DNA of 64,000 nucleotides from Streptomyces spirodelae (GCF_017676385.1 NZ_JAFFZN010000015.1:122062-186061), one strand, 5' to 3'; shown: positions 23,903-33,496, counted from the first letter of the stretch. Numbers and translations are program-made. The notes: a model not told the origin generated them from the letters alone.

Positions 23903-26900
23903 ATGAAACCTGTCGACCCGCGGCTTGCGCACCACGCCCGTGCCACCCGCGTCTTCCTCGTCGCCGTGGTGGCCCTCGGGCTGGCCGGAGCCGGACTCGT
24001 CGTCGCCCAGGCGGTGCTGCTCACGGACGTGGTCGTCGGCGCCTACCGGCACGGCCGGTTCGAGCAGGGCGCGCTGCTCCTGCTCGCCGCCGTCTCCCTC
24101 GCCAGGGGCCTGGTCTCCTGGCTGACCGAACTGGCCGCACACCGGTCGGGCGCCGCCGTCAAGTCCCAGCTGCGGCGGCGGCTGCTGGAGCGGGCCACCA
24201 CGCTGGGCCCCGGCTTCCTCACCACCCAGCGCACCGGCGAGCTGACCACCCTCGCCACCCGGGGCGTCGACGCGCTCGACGACTACTTCGCCCGCTATCT
24301 GCCCCAGCTCGGCCTCGCCGTCGTGGTGCCCGTCGCCGTGCTGGCCCGTATCGTCACCGCCGACTGGGTATCGGCAGCCATCATCGTCGTCACCCTGCCG
24401 CTGATCCCGGTGTTCATGGCGCTCATCGGCTGGGCGACCCAGTCCCGGATGGACCGGCAGTGGAAGCTGCTGGCCCGGCTGTCCGGCCACTTCCTCGACG
24501 TCGTCGCCGGACTGCCGACGCTCAAGGTCTTCGGCCGCGCCAAGGCCCAGGCCGACAACATCCGCGCCATCACGGCCGACTACCGCCGCGCCACCCTGCG
24601 CACCCTGCGGCTGGCCTTCCTCTCGTCGTTCGCGCTGGAGCTGCTGGCCACCATCTCCGTGGCCATCGTCGCGGTCAGCATCGGAACCCGCCTGGTGCAC
24701 GGAGAGCTGGACCTGCACACCGGGCTGATGGTGCTGATCCTCGCTCCCGAGGCGTATCTGCCGCTGCGGCAGGTGGGCACCCACTACCACGCCGCCGCCG
24801 AAGGGCTGGCCGCTGCCGAGTCGGTCTTCGACGTGCTGGAGCGGCCCCTGCCGGCGCACGGCTCGGCCCGGGTGGACGCACGGAACGCCACCGTGACGCT
24901 CAAGGGCGTGGCCGTTCGGCACCCGGGACGGTCCGGCTACTCCCTGCCGCCGACGGATCTGACCCTGCGCCCCGGTGAGACGGTCGCCCTCACCGGACCC
25001 TCCGGCGGCGGCAAGTCCACGCTGCTGTCCGTCCTGCTGGGCTTCACCCCGGTGACGGAGGGGCGGGTGCTGGTGGGAGGGGTCCCGCTCGACGAGCTGG
25101 ACCTCGCCGCCTGGCACCGGCAGATCGCCTGGGTGCCCCAGCACCCGTACCTCTTCGCGGGGACGATCGCGGAGAACGTCCGGCTGGCACGGGCCGACGC
25201 CGATGAGGCAGCCGTCGCGCGGGCGCTCGCCGACGCCGGGGCGCCGGATCTCGACCCGGCGCAGGAACTGGGGGAGTCGGGCGCTGGTCTCTCCGCGGGA
25301 CAGCGCCGCCGCGTCGCTCTGGCCCGCGCCTTCCTCGCCGACCGCCCCCTGGTGCTGCTGGACGAGCCGACGGCCGCGCTGGACGGGGCGACCGAGGCCA
25401 CCGTGCTGGCCGCCGTCCGCCGCTTGACCAGGGGCAAGACGGTCATTGTGGTGACCCACAGGCCCGCACTGCTGGCAGCGGCGGACCGGGTGAGGGAGCT
25501 GACCCATGTACCGGGGCCGGCTGTCTCAGCAGCCTTGGGGCAGTCTGCCGCGAGGGGCGGCAGTGGAGGTCCCTCCGGCCGGAGGCCGGGGGAGGGCCGA
25601 GGCGGCCCGCGGACGCCAACCGACGCTCAGTCCTCACTCACCGTGGACGCCGCCCCCGCACGGAGCCCCCTCACCCGCGTACGGGACACCGCCCACAGCT
25701 CGCGCCGCAAATTCGCGCTCGCCCTCGCCCTGGGCGCCCTCGCGCTGGCCAGTGCGGTGGGCCTGATGGCAACCTCCGGCTGGCTGATATCGCGCGCCGC
25801 CCAGCAGCCCCCGATCCTCTACCTCATGGTCGCGGTCACCGCGACCCGCGCGTTCGGTATCGGACGCGCCGTCTTCCGCTACGCGGAGCGCCTCGTCTCG
25901 CACGACGCGGCCCTCCGTGTCCTCGCGGAACTCCGCGTCACCGTCTACCGGCGCCTGGAGCGCCTGGCTCCTGCGGGTCTGAAGGACAAGGCCCGCGGCG
26001 ATCTGCTCACCCGCCTGGTCGCCGATGTGGACGCGCTCCAGGACTACTTCCTGCGCTGGCTGCTCCCGGCGACCGTTGCCGGAACGGTCGGCGTGGCTGC
26101 GGTCGCCTTCACCGCATGGCTGCTGCCCGCCGCCGGTGCCGCCCTCGCGGTCGGCCTGGCGGTTGCGGGCATCGCGGTGCCCGTGCTCACGGCGGCGCTC
26201 TCCCGCCGTACGGAGCGCCGGCTGGCCCCCGCGCGGGCCCGGCTGGCGGTCCGTACGGTGGACCTGCTCACCGGCACCGCCTCCGGGGAGCTCCCGGTCA
26301 CCGGCGCGCTCGCGGCCCGCCGCGCAGAGGCGACGGCGGCGGACACGGAGCTGACCAGGATCGCGGCGCGCTCGGCTTCCCGCACGGCGCTGGCGTCCGG
26401 GCTGAGCACCCTGGCGGCCGGTCTGACGGTGACGGCAGCGGCGTGGGCGGGCGCGCGCGCCACCACGGACGGCGCCCTCGACGGTCTCCTGCTGGCCACG
26501 GTCGTCCTCACCCCACTGGCCGCATTCGAGGTGGTGACGCCGCTTCCGCAGGCCGTGCAGTTCCGGCAGCGGGTGCGGCGCTCGGCCGAGCGGGTGTACG
26601 AGGTGCTGGACGCGCCCGCGCCGGTCGAGGAACCGGAGCACCCCGATCCACTCCCCGCCGACCCGTTCCCCCTCCGCGTCCGCGAGCTGACCGTCCGCTA
26701 TCCGGACGCCCCGGCCGCGGCGCCCCCTGCTCTCGCCGGCTTCGACCTGGACCTGACGCCGGGCCGCCGAGTCGCCGTCGTGGGCGCCTCGGGCTCCGGC
26801 AAGACGACCCTCGCGGGCGCGCTGCTCCGCTTCGTGGACCCGGTGGCGGGCACCTACACCTTCGGCGCGGCCCCCGCCGTCTCCGCGTTCGACGCGGCGA

Positions 26901-27475
26901 CCGACACCGTCCGGCGGCAGGTCGGCCTCTGCGCCCAGGACGCCCACCTGTTCGACAGCTCGCTGCGGGAGAACCTGCGGCTGGCCAGGCCGTCCGCGAC
27001 CGGGCCCCAACTGCGCACGGCGCTCGCCGCCGCCCGCCTGGACGACTGGGTGGCCACGCTCCCGGACGGCCTGGACACCATGGTCGGCGAGCACGGCGCC
27101 CAGCTCTCCGGCGGCCAGCGGCAACGCCTCGCGCTGGCCCGCGCCCTCCTCGCGGACTTTCCCGTCCTCGTCCTGGACGAGCCCGCCGAACACCTGGACC
27201 TGCCAACGGCGGACGCGCTGACCGCCGACCTGCTGACCGCCACCGAGGGCCGTACGACGGTACTGATCACCCACCGCCTCCAGGGCCTCGAAGCCGTGGA
27301 CGACATCGTCGTCCTGGACGCCGGCCGTCCGGTCGAACGCGGCACCTACGCCCAACTTGCCCATGCCGACGGCCCCTTCGCCGCCATGCTCGCCCGCGAA
27401 CGCGAGGCGGCGGGTGCCGCGGGGGCGGTAGGTGCCGTGGGTGCAGCGGGGGCCGCGCCGCTGGCTGTCGGCTGA
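23903..27475 (+). CDS. cydDC: Fused CydD-CydC ABC exporter for cytochrome bd assembly
   Basis: One 1190-residue protein contains two complete ABC half-transporters: TM domain (about 20-300), ATPase with Walker A GPSGGGKST (about 367-375), ABC signature LSAGQRRR and LLDEPTAALD; then a Gly/Arg/Pro-rich linker (about 540-590); a second TM domain (about 600-880); and a second ATPase with GASGSGKTT (about 963), LSGGQRQR and VLDEPAEHLD. CydDC exports cysteine/glutathione in E. coli and is needed for bd assembly; the fusion is usual in actinobacteria. The second ATPase has EHLD where TALD is common. The tail ends in Ala/Gly/Val repeats. Confidence 0.96.
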   Translation: MKPVDPRLAHHARATRVFLVAVVALGLAGAGLVVAQAVLLTDVVVGAYRHGRFEQGALLLLAAVSLARGLVSWLTELAAHRSGAAVKSQLRRRLLERATTLGPGFLTTQRTGELTTLATRGVDALDDYFARYLPQLGLAVVVPVAVLARIVTADWVSAAIIVVTLPLIPVFMALIGWATQSRMDRQWKLLARLSGHFLDVVAGLPTLKVFGRAKAQADNIRAITADYRRATLRTLRLAFLSSFALELLATISVAIVAVSIGTRLVHGELDLHTGLMVLILAPEAYLPLRQVGTHYHAAAEGLAAAESVFDVLERPLPAHGSARVDARNATVTLKGVAVRHPGRSGYSLPPTDLTLRPGETVALTGPSGGGKSTLLSVLLGFTPVTEGRVLVGGVPLDELDLAAWHRQIAWVPQHPYLFAGTIAENVRLARADADEAAVARALADAGAPDLDPAQELGESGAGLSAGQRRRVALARAFLADRPLVLLDEPTAALDGATEATVLAAVRRLTRGKTVIVVTHRPALLAAADRVRELTHVPGPAVSAALGQSAARGGSGGPSGRRPGEGRGGPRTPTDAQSSLTVDAAPARSPLTRVRDTAHSSRRKFALALALGALALASAVGLMATSGWLISRAAQQPPILYLMVAVTATRAFGIGRAVFRYAERLVSHDAALRVLAELRVTVYRRLERLAPAGLKDKARGDLLTRLVADVDALQDYFLRWLLPATVAGTVGVAAVAFTAWLLPAAGAALAVGLAVAGIAVPVLTAALSRRTERRLAPARARLAVRTVDLLTGTASGELPVTGALAARRAEATAADTELTRIAARSASRTALASGLSTLAAGLTVTAAAWAGARATTDGALDGLLLATVVLTPLAAFEVVTPLPQAVQFRQRVRRSAERVYEVLDAPAPVEEPEHPDPLPADPFPLRVRELTVRYPDAPAAAPPALAGFDLDLTPGRRVAVVGASGSGKTTLAGALLRFVDPVAGTYTFGAAPAVSAFDAATDTVRRQVGLCAQDAHLFDSSLRENLRLARPSATGPQLRTALAAARLDDWVATLPDGLDTMVGEHGAQLSGGQRQRLALARALLADFPVLVLDEPAEHLDLPTADALTADLLTATEGRTTVLITHRLQGLEAVDDIVVLDAGRPVERGTYAQLAHADGPFAAMLAREREAAGAAGAVGAVGAAGAAPLAVG

Positions 27476-27479
27476 GGCG

Positions 27480-27863
27480 CTACCCGGCGGCCGGGCCCCT
27501 CTCCGCCGCGCTGCGCTCGACGCAGAACTCGTTCCCCTCCGGGTCGGCGAGCGTGACCCACCCCCTCCCGTCCGCCGTCCGGTGATCCGCGACGAGGGTG
27601 GCGCCCAGCGCCAGCACCCGTTCCACTTCCTCGTCCCGGGTACGGTCCTGCGGCTGGAGGTCCATGTGGACCCGGTTCTTGATGCTCTTGGCCTCGGGGA
27701 CGTGGATGAACAGCAGGGCCGAGCCCGGGGCCTCGACCAGTGCCTCCGGATCACCCGGGTAATCGTCGTCGGAGAGGGCCCCGTCCAGCACGGCCGCCCA
27801 GAACTGGCCGAGGCGGTAGGGGTCGTGACAGTCGAAAGTGAGGTGGCGCACAACGGAAGACAT
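27480..27863 (-). CDS. VOC (glyoxalase/bleomycin-resistance) family protein
   Basis: The 127-residue single-module VOC protein starts MSSVVRHLTFDCHDPYRLGQ and ends LADPEGNEFCVERSAAERG. The second-half metal-site pattern DPEGNEFCV is present. Such short proteins dimerise to form a metal-dependent active site; the substrate is unknown. It ends 5 bases from the end of cydDC (convergent) and lies 9 bases downstream of the EamA transporter gene, with which it is probably cotranscribed. Confidence 0.85.
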   Translation of the reverse strand: MSSVVRHLTFDCHDPYRLGQFWAAVLDGALSDDDYPGDPEALVEAPGSALLFIHVPEAKSIKNRVHMDLQPQDRTRDEEVERVLALGATLVADHRTADGRGWVTLADPEGNEFCVERSAAERGPAAG

Positions 27864-27871
27864 GCGGTGAA

Positions 27872-28891
27872 CTATCGGCCACGGTGCCCGGCCGGTCCAC
27901 CGCGTTTCTCCAACTGTTCGCCCCCGAGGTGTTCGCCCCCGCGCTGTCCCACCTGCTTCTCCACTGTCCGCGGGCGGTGCCCGCGGGGGTGGGCCTCGGT
28001 GCTGACGGCGATGGTGTTGGCGGCGACGATGACGAGGACGGCCAGCCAGGAGACGGCCGGGAGGTGCTGGTCCAGTGCGAGCAGCCCGATCAGCGCCGCA
28101 GCCACCGGGTTCACGCTCATGAAGACCCCGAAGAAGTGGGCCGGGACGCGGCGCAGCGCCAGCAGGTCGGACAGGAACGGCACGGCCGAGGACAGCACCC
28201 CGGCGGCCAGCGCGCAGGCCGCGGCGGTCGGTGTGGGCCGGTGGTGCACCAGGACGGCGACACCGATCGGCAGGTACAGCGCCCCGGAGACCAGCGCGGC
28301 CGCCGCCGAGCCCTGTGCGCCGGGCAGCCGCTCGCCCACCGTGCGGTTGAGCAGGATGTAGCAGCCCCAGCAGACCGCCGCGAGCAGGGCGAGGGCGATG
28401 CCGAGGTAGTCGGTGCTCGGCTCGGGCCGTACCAGGACGACGACCGCCGCGGCCGCGGCCACCGCGCACCCCAGGTGCAGGCGGCGCCGCGACCCGGCCA
28501 GCGCCACGGTCAACGGGCCCAGGAACTCCAGCGTCACCGCGAGGCCGAGCCCGATCCGGTCGATCGCCGAGTACAGCGACAGATTCATGGCCGCGAACAC
28601 CACGGCGAGTCCGAGCACCGGCCGCCACTGCGCCGCGGTGAACGACCTGAGCCGTGGGCGGCCTGCGGCCAGCAGCAGCACGGCGGCCACCCACTGGCGT
28701 ACCGCCACGACCCCCACCGGGCCGATCGCCGGAAAGGCGACCGAGGCGATGGCCGCGCCCGACTGGTTGGACACGCTGCTGGCCAGCATCAACCCGAGGC
28801 CCGACCACCGGCTCCGGCGAGCGGGTGCGGGCGCGGGTGCGGCCGCGGGTGCGGCTGCGGTGGAGTGAGAGTGTGCGGGGGACGGTGCCAT
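27872..28891 (-). CDS. EamA / drug-metabolite exporter (RhtA-like)
   Basis: The start MAPSPAHSHSTAAAP gives 339 residues, with an Ala/Pro-rich cytosolic lead and ten predicted TM helices arranged as two EamA repeats (about 30-160 and 170-300). RhtA-type members export threonine, homoserine or related metabolites. The C-terminal 35 residues are basic and unstructured. The gene is divergent from a LysR regulator and the two start codons are 68 bp apart, so this exporter is the likely target of that regulator. Confidence 0.85.
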   Translation of the reverse strand: MAPSPAHSHSTAAAPAAAPAPAPARRSRWSGLGLMLASSVSNQSGAAIASVAFPAIGPVGVVAVRQWVAAVLLLAAGRPRLRSFTAAQWRPVLGLAVVFAAMNLSLYSAIDRIGLGLAVTLEFLGPLTVALAGSRRRLHLGCAVAAAAAVVVLVRPEPSTDYLGIALALLAAVCWGCYILLNRTVGERLPGAQGSAAAALVSGALYLPIGVAVLVHHRPTPTAAACALAAGVLSSAVPFLSDLLALRRVPAHFFGVFMSVNPVAAALIGLLALDQHLPAVSWLAVLVIVAANTIAVSTEAHPRGHRPRTVEKQVGQRGGEHLGGEQLEKRGGPAGHRGR

Positions 28892-28913
28892 GCCCGCACT
28901 GTCCACCGCACCG

Positions 28914-28934
28914 GTGCATACGCAAAATGCATAC
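28914..28934. promoter_or_regulatory. Repeat-containing divergent promoter region for exporter and LysR gene
   Basis: GTGCATACGC and ATGCATACCC form a direct repeat whose GCATAC cores are 13 bases apart. TGCAT...ATGCAT also gives an inverted arrangement. It is centred between the two divergent starts, where LysR proteins usually bind. Confidence 0.45.
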
Positions 28935-28959
28935 CCGGCGCCATCGATACGCTGGACGT

Positions 28960-29859
28960 ATGGATGGTCGGGATAGTCAACCGGAGCTGGAGCTGCGCCA
29001 GCTGCGCTGCCTGGTGGCGATCGTCGACACCGGCAGTTTCACCGACGCGGCGCTCGAACTCGGCGTCTCCCAGGCGTCCGTCAGCCGCACACTCCGGTCG
29101 CTGGAGCAACTGCTCGGTGTGCGCCTGCTGTACCGCACCAGCCGGACCGTCTCCCCCACCACCGCGGGCGTGGAGGTCCTGGTCCGCGCCCGGCAGCTCC
29201 TCGCGGAGGCCGACAACCTCGTCCGCGCGGCCACCACCGGCCACACCCGGCTCCGCCTCGGCCACGCCTGGGCCTCGCTGGGCCGCCACACCACCGAGTT
29301 CCAGCGCCGCTGGGCGGAGCGGCACCCCGATGTGGAGCTGCACCTGATCCGGCACAACAGCCCCACCGGCGGCCTGGCCGAGGGGGTGTGCGACCTGGCC
29401 ATCGTCCGTACCCCCTTCGACCGGCAGCGCTACGCCCACGCACTCCTCGGCCACGAGCGCCGCTATGTCGCCCTGGCCTCCGACGACCCCTGGGCCAGGC
29501 GCCGCAGCGTCCGCCTCGACGAGGTGCGGGAGCGGACGGTCGTGGTGGACCGGCGCACCGGCACCACCACCCTCGACCTGTGGCCCAAGGAGGTCCGGCC
29601 CGCCAGCGAGTACATCCGCGACGTCGACGACTGGCTCGCCGCCATCGCCGGCGGCCGCTGCGTGGGCATCACGCCCGAGGCCACCACCAACCAGTACCGC
29701 CGCGTCGGCATCACCTACCGCCCCCTGCGCGACGCCGCCCCCGTCCCCGTCCACCTCATCTGGCAGCCCCACGACCCCCACCCCGCCACCCACGCCGCGG
29801 CCGCCCTGCTGACCGACCTCTACGGGGGGAGTCAGGCGGTCACAGGAAGCTCTCGATGA
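28960..29859 (+). CDS. LysR-family transcriptional regulator
   Basis: The 299-residue product has an N-terminal winged HTH (LRCLVAIVDTGSFTDAALEL, then GVSQASVSRTLRSLEQLLG) and a C-terminal type 2 periplasmic-binding effector domain. The start MDGRDSQPELELR was chosen because the HTH begins at about residue 12. It probably controls the divergent EamA exporter. Its last 20 bases overlap the end of the convergent HAD phosphatase gene. Confidence 0.92.
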   Translation: MDGRDSQPELELRQLRCLVAIVDTGSFTDAALELGVSQASVSRTLRSLEQLLGVRLLYRTSRTVSPTTAGVEVLVRARQLLAEADNLVRAATTGHTRLRLGHAWASLGRHTTEFQRRWAERHPDVELHLIRHNSPTGGLAEGVCDLAIVRTPFDRQRYAHALLGHERRYVALASDDPWARRRSVRLDEVRERTVVVDRRTGTTTLDLWPKEVRPASEYIRDVDDWLAAIAGGRCVGITPEATTNQYRRVGITYRPLRDAAPVPVHLIWQPHDPHPATHAAAALLTDLYGGSQAVTGSSR

Positions 29860-30646
29860 CGGTGGCCACGCCGTCGTCCTCGTTGGAGCCCGTGGTGTGG
29901 GTGGTGCTGAGGAGCACTTCCGGGTGGGCGTTGGCCATGGCGTAGGAGGTGCCTGCCCAGGTCAGCATGGCCAGGTCGTTGGGCATGTCGCCGAAGGCGA
30001 CGACCTCGTCAGGGGCGATGCCGCGCTCCTCGCAGGCGAGGGCGAGGGTGCTGGCCTTGCTGACGCCGCGGCCCGAGATCTCCAGCAGGGCGCTGGGGCT
30101 GGAGCGGGTGAACTCCGCGTGGGAGCCGGCGGCCTTGCGGCCGAGGGCGAGGAACGCGTCGGGGTCCTCCGTCGGGTGGTGCGCGAGGAGCTTGACGACG
30201 GGCTCGGCGTGGTGGCCCTCGGGGCCATCGGCCAGCAGTTCCTCCACGGGCGCGTACGAGGCGCCGGGGTCCTGCGGAAACGAGGGGTAGCCGGGCTCGT
30301 AGTGGATGCCCCCGGTGCGTTCGACGGCGAAGCTGACACCGGGCGCCGAGGCGCGCAAGGCCCGGGTCACGGCGAGCGCGTCCGGCCGTGCCAGCTCACG
30401 GACGCGGATCACCCGACGGCCGGCGTGCAGGTCGACGACGGCGGCGCCGTTGGCGCAGATGGCGAGGCCATGGCCGTGTACGTGCTCACTGACGACGTCC
30501 ATCCAGCGGGCGGGGCGGCCGGTGACGAAGAAGACGTCGATCCCCGCGGCCTCCGCGGCGGCGAGGGCCGCGATGGTGCGGTCGGAGACCGTCTTGTCGT
30601 TCCGCAGCAGGGTGCCGTCCAGATCGGTGGCGATCAGGCGGGGCAT
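29840..30646 (-). CDS. HAD-superfamily Cof-type phosphatase
   Basis: The 268-residue protein has HAD motif I DLDGTLLRND, motif II VTGRP, and the motif III/IV region VVAFGDMPNDLAML (GDxxND), the Cof/IIB layout with a C2B cap. Substrates are typically sugar phosphates or cofactors. The Met at 30646 directly precedes the motif I strand. A longer form starting at the GTG near 30779 has a better-spaced GGGAAG but would begin with low-complexity PSLSSRPSLGSRPS repeats. Its stop overlaps the convergent LysR gene. A paralogue lies at 55486-56328. Confidence 0.9.
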   Translation of the reverse strand: MPRLIATDLDGTLLRNDKTVSDRTIAALAAAEAAGIDVFFVTGRPARWMDVVSEHVHGHGLAICANGAAVVDLHAGRRVIRVRELARPDALAVTRALRASAPGVSFAVERTGGIHYEPGYPSFPQDPGASYAPVEELLADGPEGHHAEPVVKLLAHHPTEDPDAFLALGRKAAGSHAEFTRSSPSALLEISGRGVSKASTLALACEERGIAPDEVVAFGDMPNDLAMLTWAGTSYAMANAHPEVLLSTTHTTGSNEDDGVATVIESFL

Positions 30647-31103
30647 GGTTCGCCTGCCGGGGGACGGGCGGCTGCTCAGGGAGGGGCGGCTGCTCAGGGA
30701 GGGGCGGCTGCCCAGGGAAGGGCGGCTGCTCAGGGACGGGGAGGCCAGGTCTGCGGACGTGCGAGTCGGGTGAGTCACGTGCACTATCTTCCCGCATATG
30801 CCTGAACATGCGTGCGAAGCTCCGCACATATGAGAGAGAGATGAGAGCGCGCCTTGAGGTGAGGGGGCTCGCGAGCGCACAGAGGGCGCACGGGAGGGGC
30901 ACGGGAGCGGTGCGGAAGGGGTGCAGGAGTGGTGCAGGAGGGGCGCGGGACCGGGCCCGAAGAGGGTCGATAGCGGGCAGAGCGCTCTTATCGTCCTCTC
31001 ACCCGTCAAACAGGCACAATCGAAGAGAGCGCCCCATAAGTGCTACAGCGCTTCCGGCGTCCCCAGCGCCACAGCTTCCGCGCCTCGGGAAGGAGCGGCC
31101 GTC
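30647..31103. other. Leader region with 18-bp tandem repeats, upstream of HAD and htpX genes
   Basis: Positions about 30655-30745 contain four to five imperfect 18-bp repeats, each like GGGACGGGCGGCTGCTCA. From about 30840 to 30970 the plus strand is a purine-rich, imperfectly repetitive run with recurring GGGAG/GTGCAGGAG units. The rest should hold divergent promoters; AAGGAG before 31104 is the htpX RBS. Confidence 0.6.
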
Positions 31104-32009
31104 ATGGCTCGTCACTCGCGCTACGTCGCAGACCGTGGGCTGACCACACGGATGGTCACCACCATGTTCCTGATCGGCCTGCTCTACGTCGTCCTCGTCG
31201 GCGTCCTGGTGGCGGTGCTCGGCAACGCCTGGCCCATCGTGCTGGTCATCGCGGGCGGGCTGTTCATCGCCCAGTTCTGGTTCAGCGACAAGATCGCCGC
31301 CTTCAGCATGGGCGCCCGCGAAGTCACCCCGCAGCAGGCACCGGAGCTGCACGGCGCGGTCGACCGGCTGTGCGCCCTCGCCGATATGCCCAAGCCGCGA
31401 GTGGCCATCGCCGACAGCGATGTGCCCAACGCGTTCGCCACGGGCCGTAACCAGAAGAACGCGCTGGTGTGCGCGACCACCGGGCTGATGCGCCGCCTGG
31501 AGCGGGAGGAACTCGAAGGGGTGCTCTCGCACGAGCTGTCGCACGTCGCGCACCGTGACGTCGCCGTCATGACGATCGCCTCGTTCCTCGGTGTACTGGC
31601 GGGGATCATGACCCGGGTGGCCCTCTGGGGCGGCATCGGCCGCAGCGCGGGCCGCGACAACAACGGCGTCGGACTGCTCCTGCTGCTGATCCCGCTGGTC
31701 AGCGCGGTGGTGTACATACTCAGCTTCCTGCTCACCCGGCTGCTGTCCCGCTACCGCGAGCTCTCGGCCGACCGCGCCGGCGCCCTGCTGACCGGCCGCC
31801 CCTCCTCCCTCGCCTCGGCCCTCACCAAGATCAGCGGCGATATGGCCCGCATCCCCACCAGGGACCTGCGCAAGGCCGAGCCGTACAACGCCTTCTTCTT
31901 CGTGCCCGCCTTCTCGGGCGAGAGCCTCGCCTCGCTCTTCTCCTCGCACCCCAAGCTGGAGAAGCGGCTGGAGCAGCTCAGCCGGATATCAGCGCAGCTC
32001 GGCCAGTGA
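31104..32009 (+). CDS. htpX: HtpX-like M48 membrane zinc metalloprotease
   Basis: The 301-residue product has two N-terminal TM helices (about 20-60), the zinc-binding HELSH motif at about 143-147, two further TM helices (about 155-210) and the downstream RYRELSADRAGA containing the third zinc ligand Glu. HtpX degrades damaged membrane proteins. Start ATG at 31104 after AAGGAG. It is followed 75 bases later by pspAB, a common pairing in actinobacteria that points to an envelope stress role. Confidence 0.93.
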   Translation: MARHSRYVADRGLTTRMVTTMFLIGLLYVVLVGVLVAVLGNAWPIVLVIAGGLFIAQFWFSDKIAAFSMGAREVTPQQAPELHGAVDRLCALADMPKPRVAIADSDVPNAFATGRNQKNALVCATTGLMRRLEREELEGVLSHELSHVAHRDVAVMTIASFLGVLAGIMTRVALWGGIGRSAGRDNNGVGLLLLLIPLVSAVVYILSFLLTRLLSRYRELSADRAGALLTGRPSSLASALTKISGDMARIPTRDLRKAEPYNAFFFVPAFSGESLASLFSSHPKLEKRLEQLSRISAQLGQ

Positions 32010-32051
32010 CCGTGACTCGTGACCCGCGACCCGTGACCGCCGACCCGCGTC
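32010..32051 (+). repeat. Heptamer repeats directly after the htpX stop codon
   Basis: Six degenerate 7-bp units follow the TGA: CCGTGAC, TCGTGAC, CCGCGAC, CCGTGAC, CGCCGAC, CCGCGTC. They fill most of the gap to pspAB. Confidence 0.75.
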
Positions 32052-32084
32052 AACCGCGTGCCTTGAAGTGAAGGGAGACGGCCC

Positions 32085-32672
32085 GTGGGCTTTCTGGACG
32101 TGCTCCTCGGCCGCAGCAAGCCCAAGCGGCCCGATCTCGACCAGCTCTTCGCGCTGCCCGCCGCCGCGCTGACCCTCCAGGCGGGCACCGCCTTCACACC
32201 GACAGGTGTCGGTGCGGTCTGCTTCGCCACCGTCGAGGGCGGCGCCTTCACCCGGCTCCGGCAGGACGTACGGGAGCTGCTGGACGCGGACACCGCGCGA
32301 GGCGGCATCCCCGTCGAGTTCGAGCAGGACTCCTACGGCTACACATGGCTCACGGCCCGCCATCCGGCCGACGACATGGCGGCGCTCGTCAACGACCTGC
32401 ACGCCGTCAACACGCTGCTCGCCGAGGGCGGGTTCGGGCCGCAGCTGCTCTGCTCGCTGGTCTCCTTCCGGCAGGACGGCTCGAGCTCCTCGCTGGCGCT
32501 GATCTACCTCTACAAGCGCGGTACGTTCTATCCCTTCGCCCCGCTGCCCGGCGGCGGCGAGAAGCGGGACAACGGCCTGGAGCTCCAGGTGCGCGGCCTG
32601 TTGGCCGGCGACCTCCCGGTGGAGGAGGACCTCAGCCGCTGGTTCCCCGTCTGGGGCGCCCCGGGCCTGTGA
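32085..32672 (+). CDS. pspAB: PspA-associated protein PspAB
   Basis: The GTG start (VGFLDVLLGRSKPKRPDLDQ) follows a GGGAG-type RBS and yields 195 residues. The N-terminal FLDVLLGRxKxxxPDLDxLF segment and the WLTARHPADDMAALVNDLHA stretch are family hallmarks (PspA-associated protein, recognition from memory). Located directly downstream of htpX in the same orientation, it probably belongs to a membrane-stress pair. Biochemical function is not established. Confidence 0.8.
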   Translation: MGFLDVLLGRSKPKRPDLDQLFALPAAALTLQAGTAFTPTGVGAVCFATVEGGAFTRLRQDVRELLDADTARGGIPVEFEQDSYGYTWLTARHPADDMAALVNDLHAVNTLLAEGGFGPQLLCSLVSFRQDGSSSSLALIYLYKRGTFYPFAPLPGGGEKRDNGLELQVRGLLAGDLPVEEDLSRWFPVWGAPGL

Positions 32673-32857
32673 GCCGTGAGCCGGGTGTCCGGGCGCTCCG
32701 GGCCCGGGAGTCCGGCTGGCAACCCCGGTTGGCAACCCCTGCCGATGAAGGCCGGGTTCCGCTCTGGCAGGATCAGCCGCCAAAGCAGTGATCCGGCAGG
32801 CTGGGCGAGTTGCCCGGGCCGGACGCGGGGAGCTTCAACGGGGAGAGTGAGGAAGAC

Positions 32858-33484
32858 ATGCGTACGTGGACTCGTGCTGTTCCGGCGGTGGCTGGAGCCG
32901 TGGTGGTGGCGCTGGCACTGACCGGCTGCAACGACAGCGGCTCCGGGAAGAAGAACCGCGGCTCCGACTCGCACTCGTCCGACTCCGGGTCGGACTCCGG
33001 GTCGGACTCCAAGGGCGGCAAGAAGTCCTTCGCCCTGGGCGAGGCGAGCCCGGTGCAGACCAGCGACCAGCAGAAGTCCAAGGGCGCCAAGTACACGGTC
33101 ACCCCCACGAAGGTGCAGACCGGCACAAAGGCCGACATGGACAACTCCGGCCTCAAGAAGGACAAGGACGACGGCCCGCAGATCCCGGTGTACGTCTGGT
33201 CGACGCTCAACCACAAGAGCGGCAAGGCCATGGAGCTCGGCGACATGGACGACGACCTGATCGTCAAGACGGACAAGGGCAAGCGCACCAGGGCACTGAT
33301 CGTGCTCATGGGCGCGGCCAAGTGGCCCAACTGCCCCGCGCCCGACACCAGCAAGCAGCTGAACCCGGGTGACTCGGAGAAGATCTGCACCGCCTTCCTC
33401 ATCCCGGAGGGCCAGAAGGCCGCCGCCGTGGAACTGAGCCAGGGCTTCTACAAGGACCCGCTGGAGTGGCCGGTCAAGAACTGA
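32858..33484 (+). CDS. Secreted lipoprotein, function unknown
   Basis: The 208-residue product has a signal peptide ending in the lipobox LTGC (Cys at about residue 24), then a Ser/Asp-rich stalk (SDSHSSDSGSDSGSDSKGG) and a beta-rich domain of about 150 residues with two cysteines. The ATG at 32858 has a GGGGAGAG-type RBS upstream. The architecture is common among streptomycete extracytoplasmic lipoproteins of DUF4352 type, but the family was not firmly recognised. A strong hairpin lies 13 bases after its stop. Confidence 0.8.
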   Translation: MRTWTRAVPAVAGAVVVALALTGCNDSGSGKKNRGSDSHSSDSGSDSGSDSKGGKKSFALGEASPVQTSDQQKSKGAKYTVTPTKVQTGTKADMDNSGLKKDKDDGPQIPVYVWSTLNHKSGKAMELGDMDDDLIVKTDKGKRTRALIVLMGAAKWPNCPAPDTSKQLNPGDSEKICTAFLIPEGQKAAAVELSQGFYKDPLEWPVKN

Positions 33485-33496
33485 CCAGCCCCACCG

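Noticed and set aside
21239..25507. 1422-codon open frame on the minus strand across cydA, cydB and cydDC
   Set aside because: It is the antisense shadow of three certain genes in GC-rich DNA; its translation is low-complexity Gly/Gln/Asp/Val with no domain.
25634..27853. 739-codon minus-strand frame over the CydC half
   Set aside because: Antisense shadow of cydDC; no RBS or family similarity.
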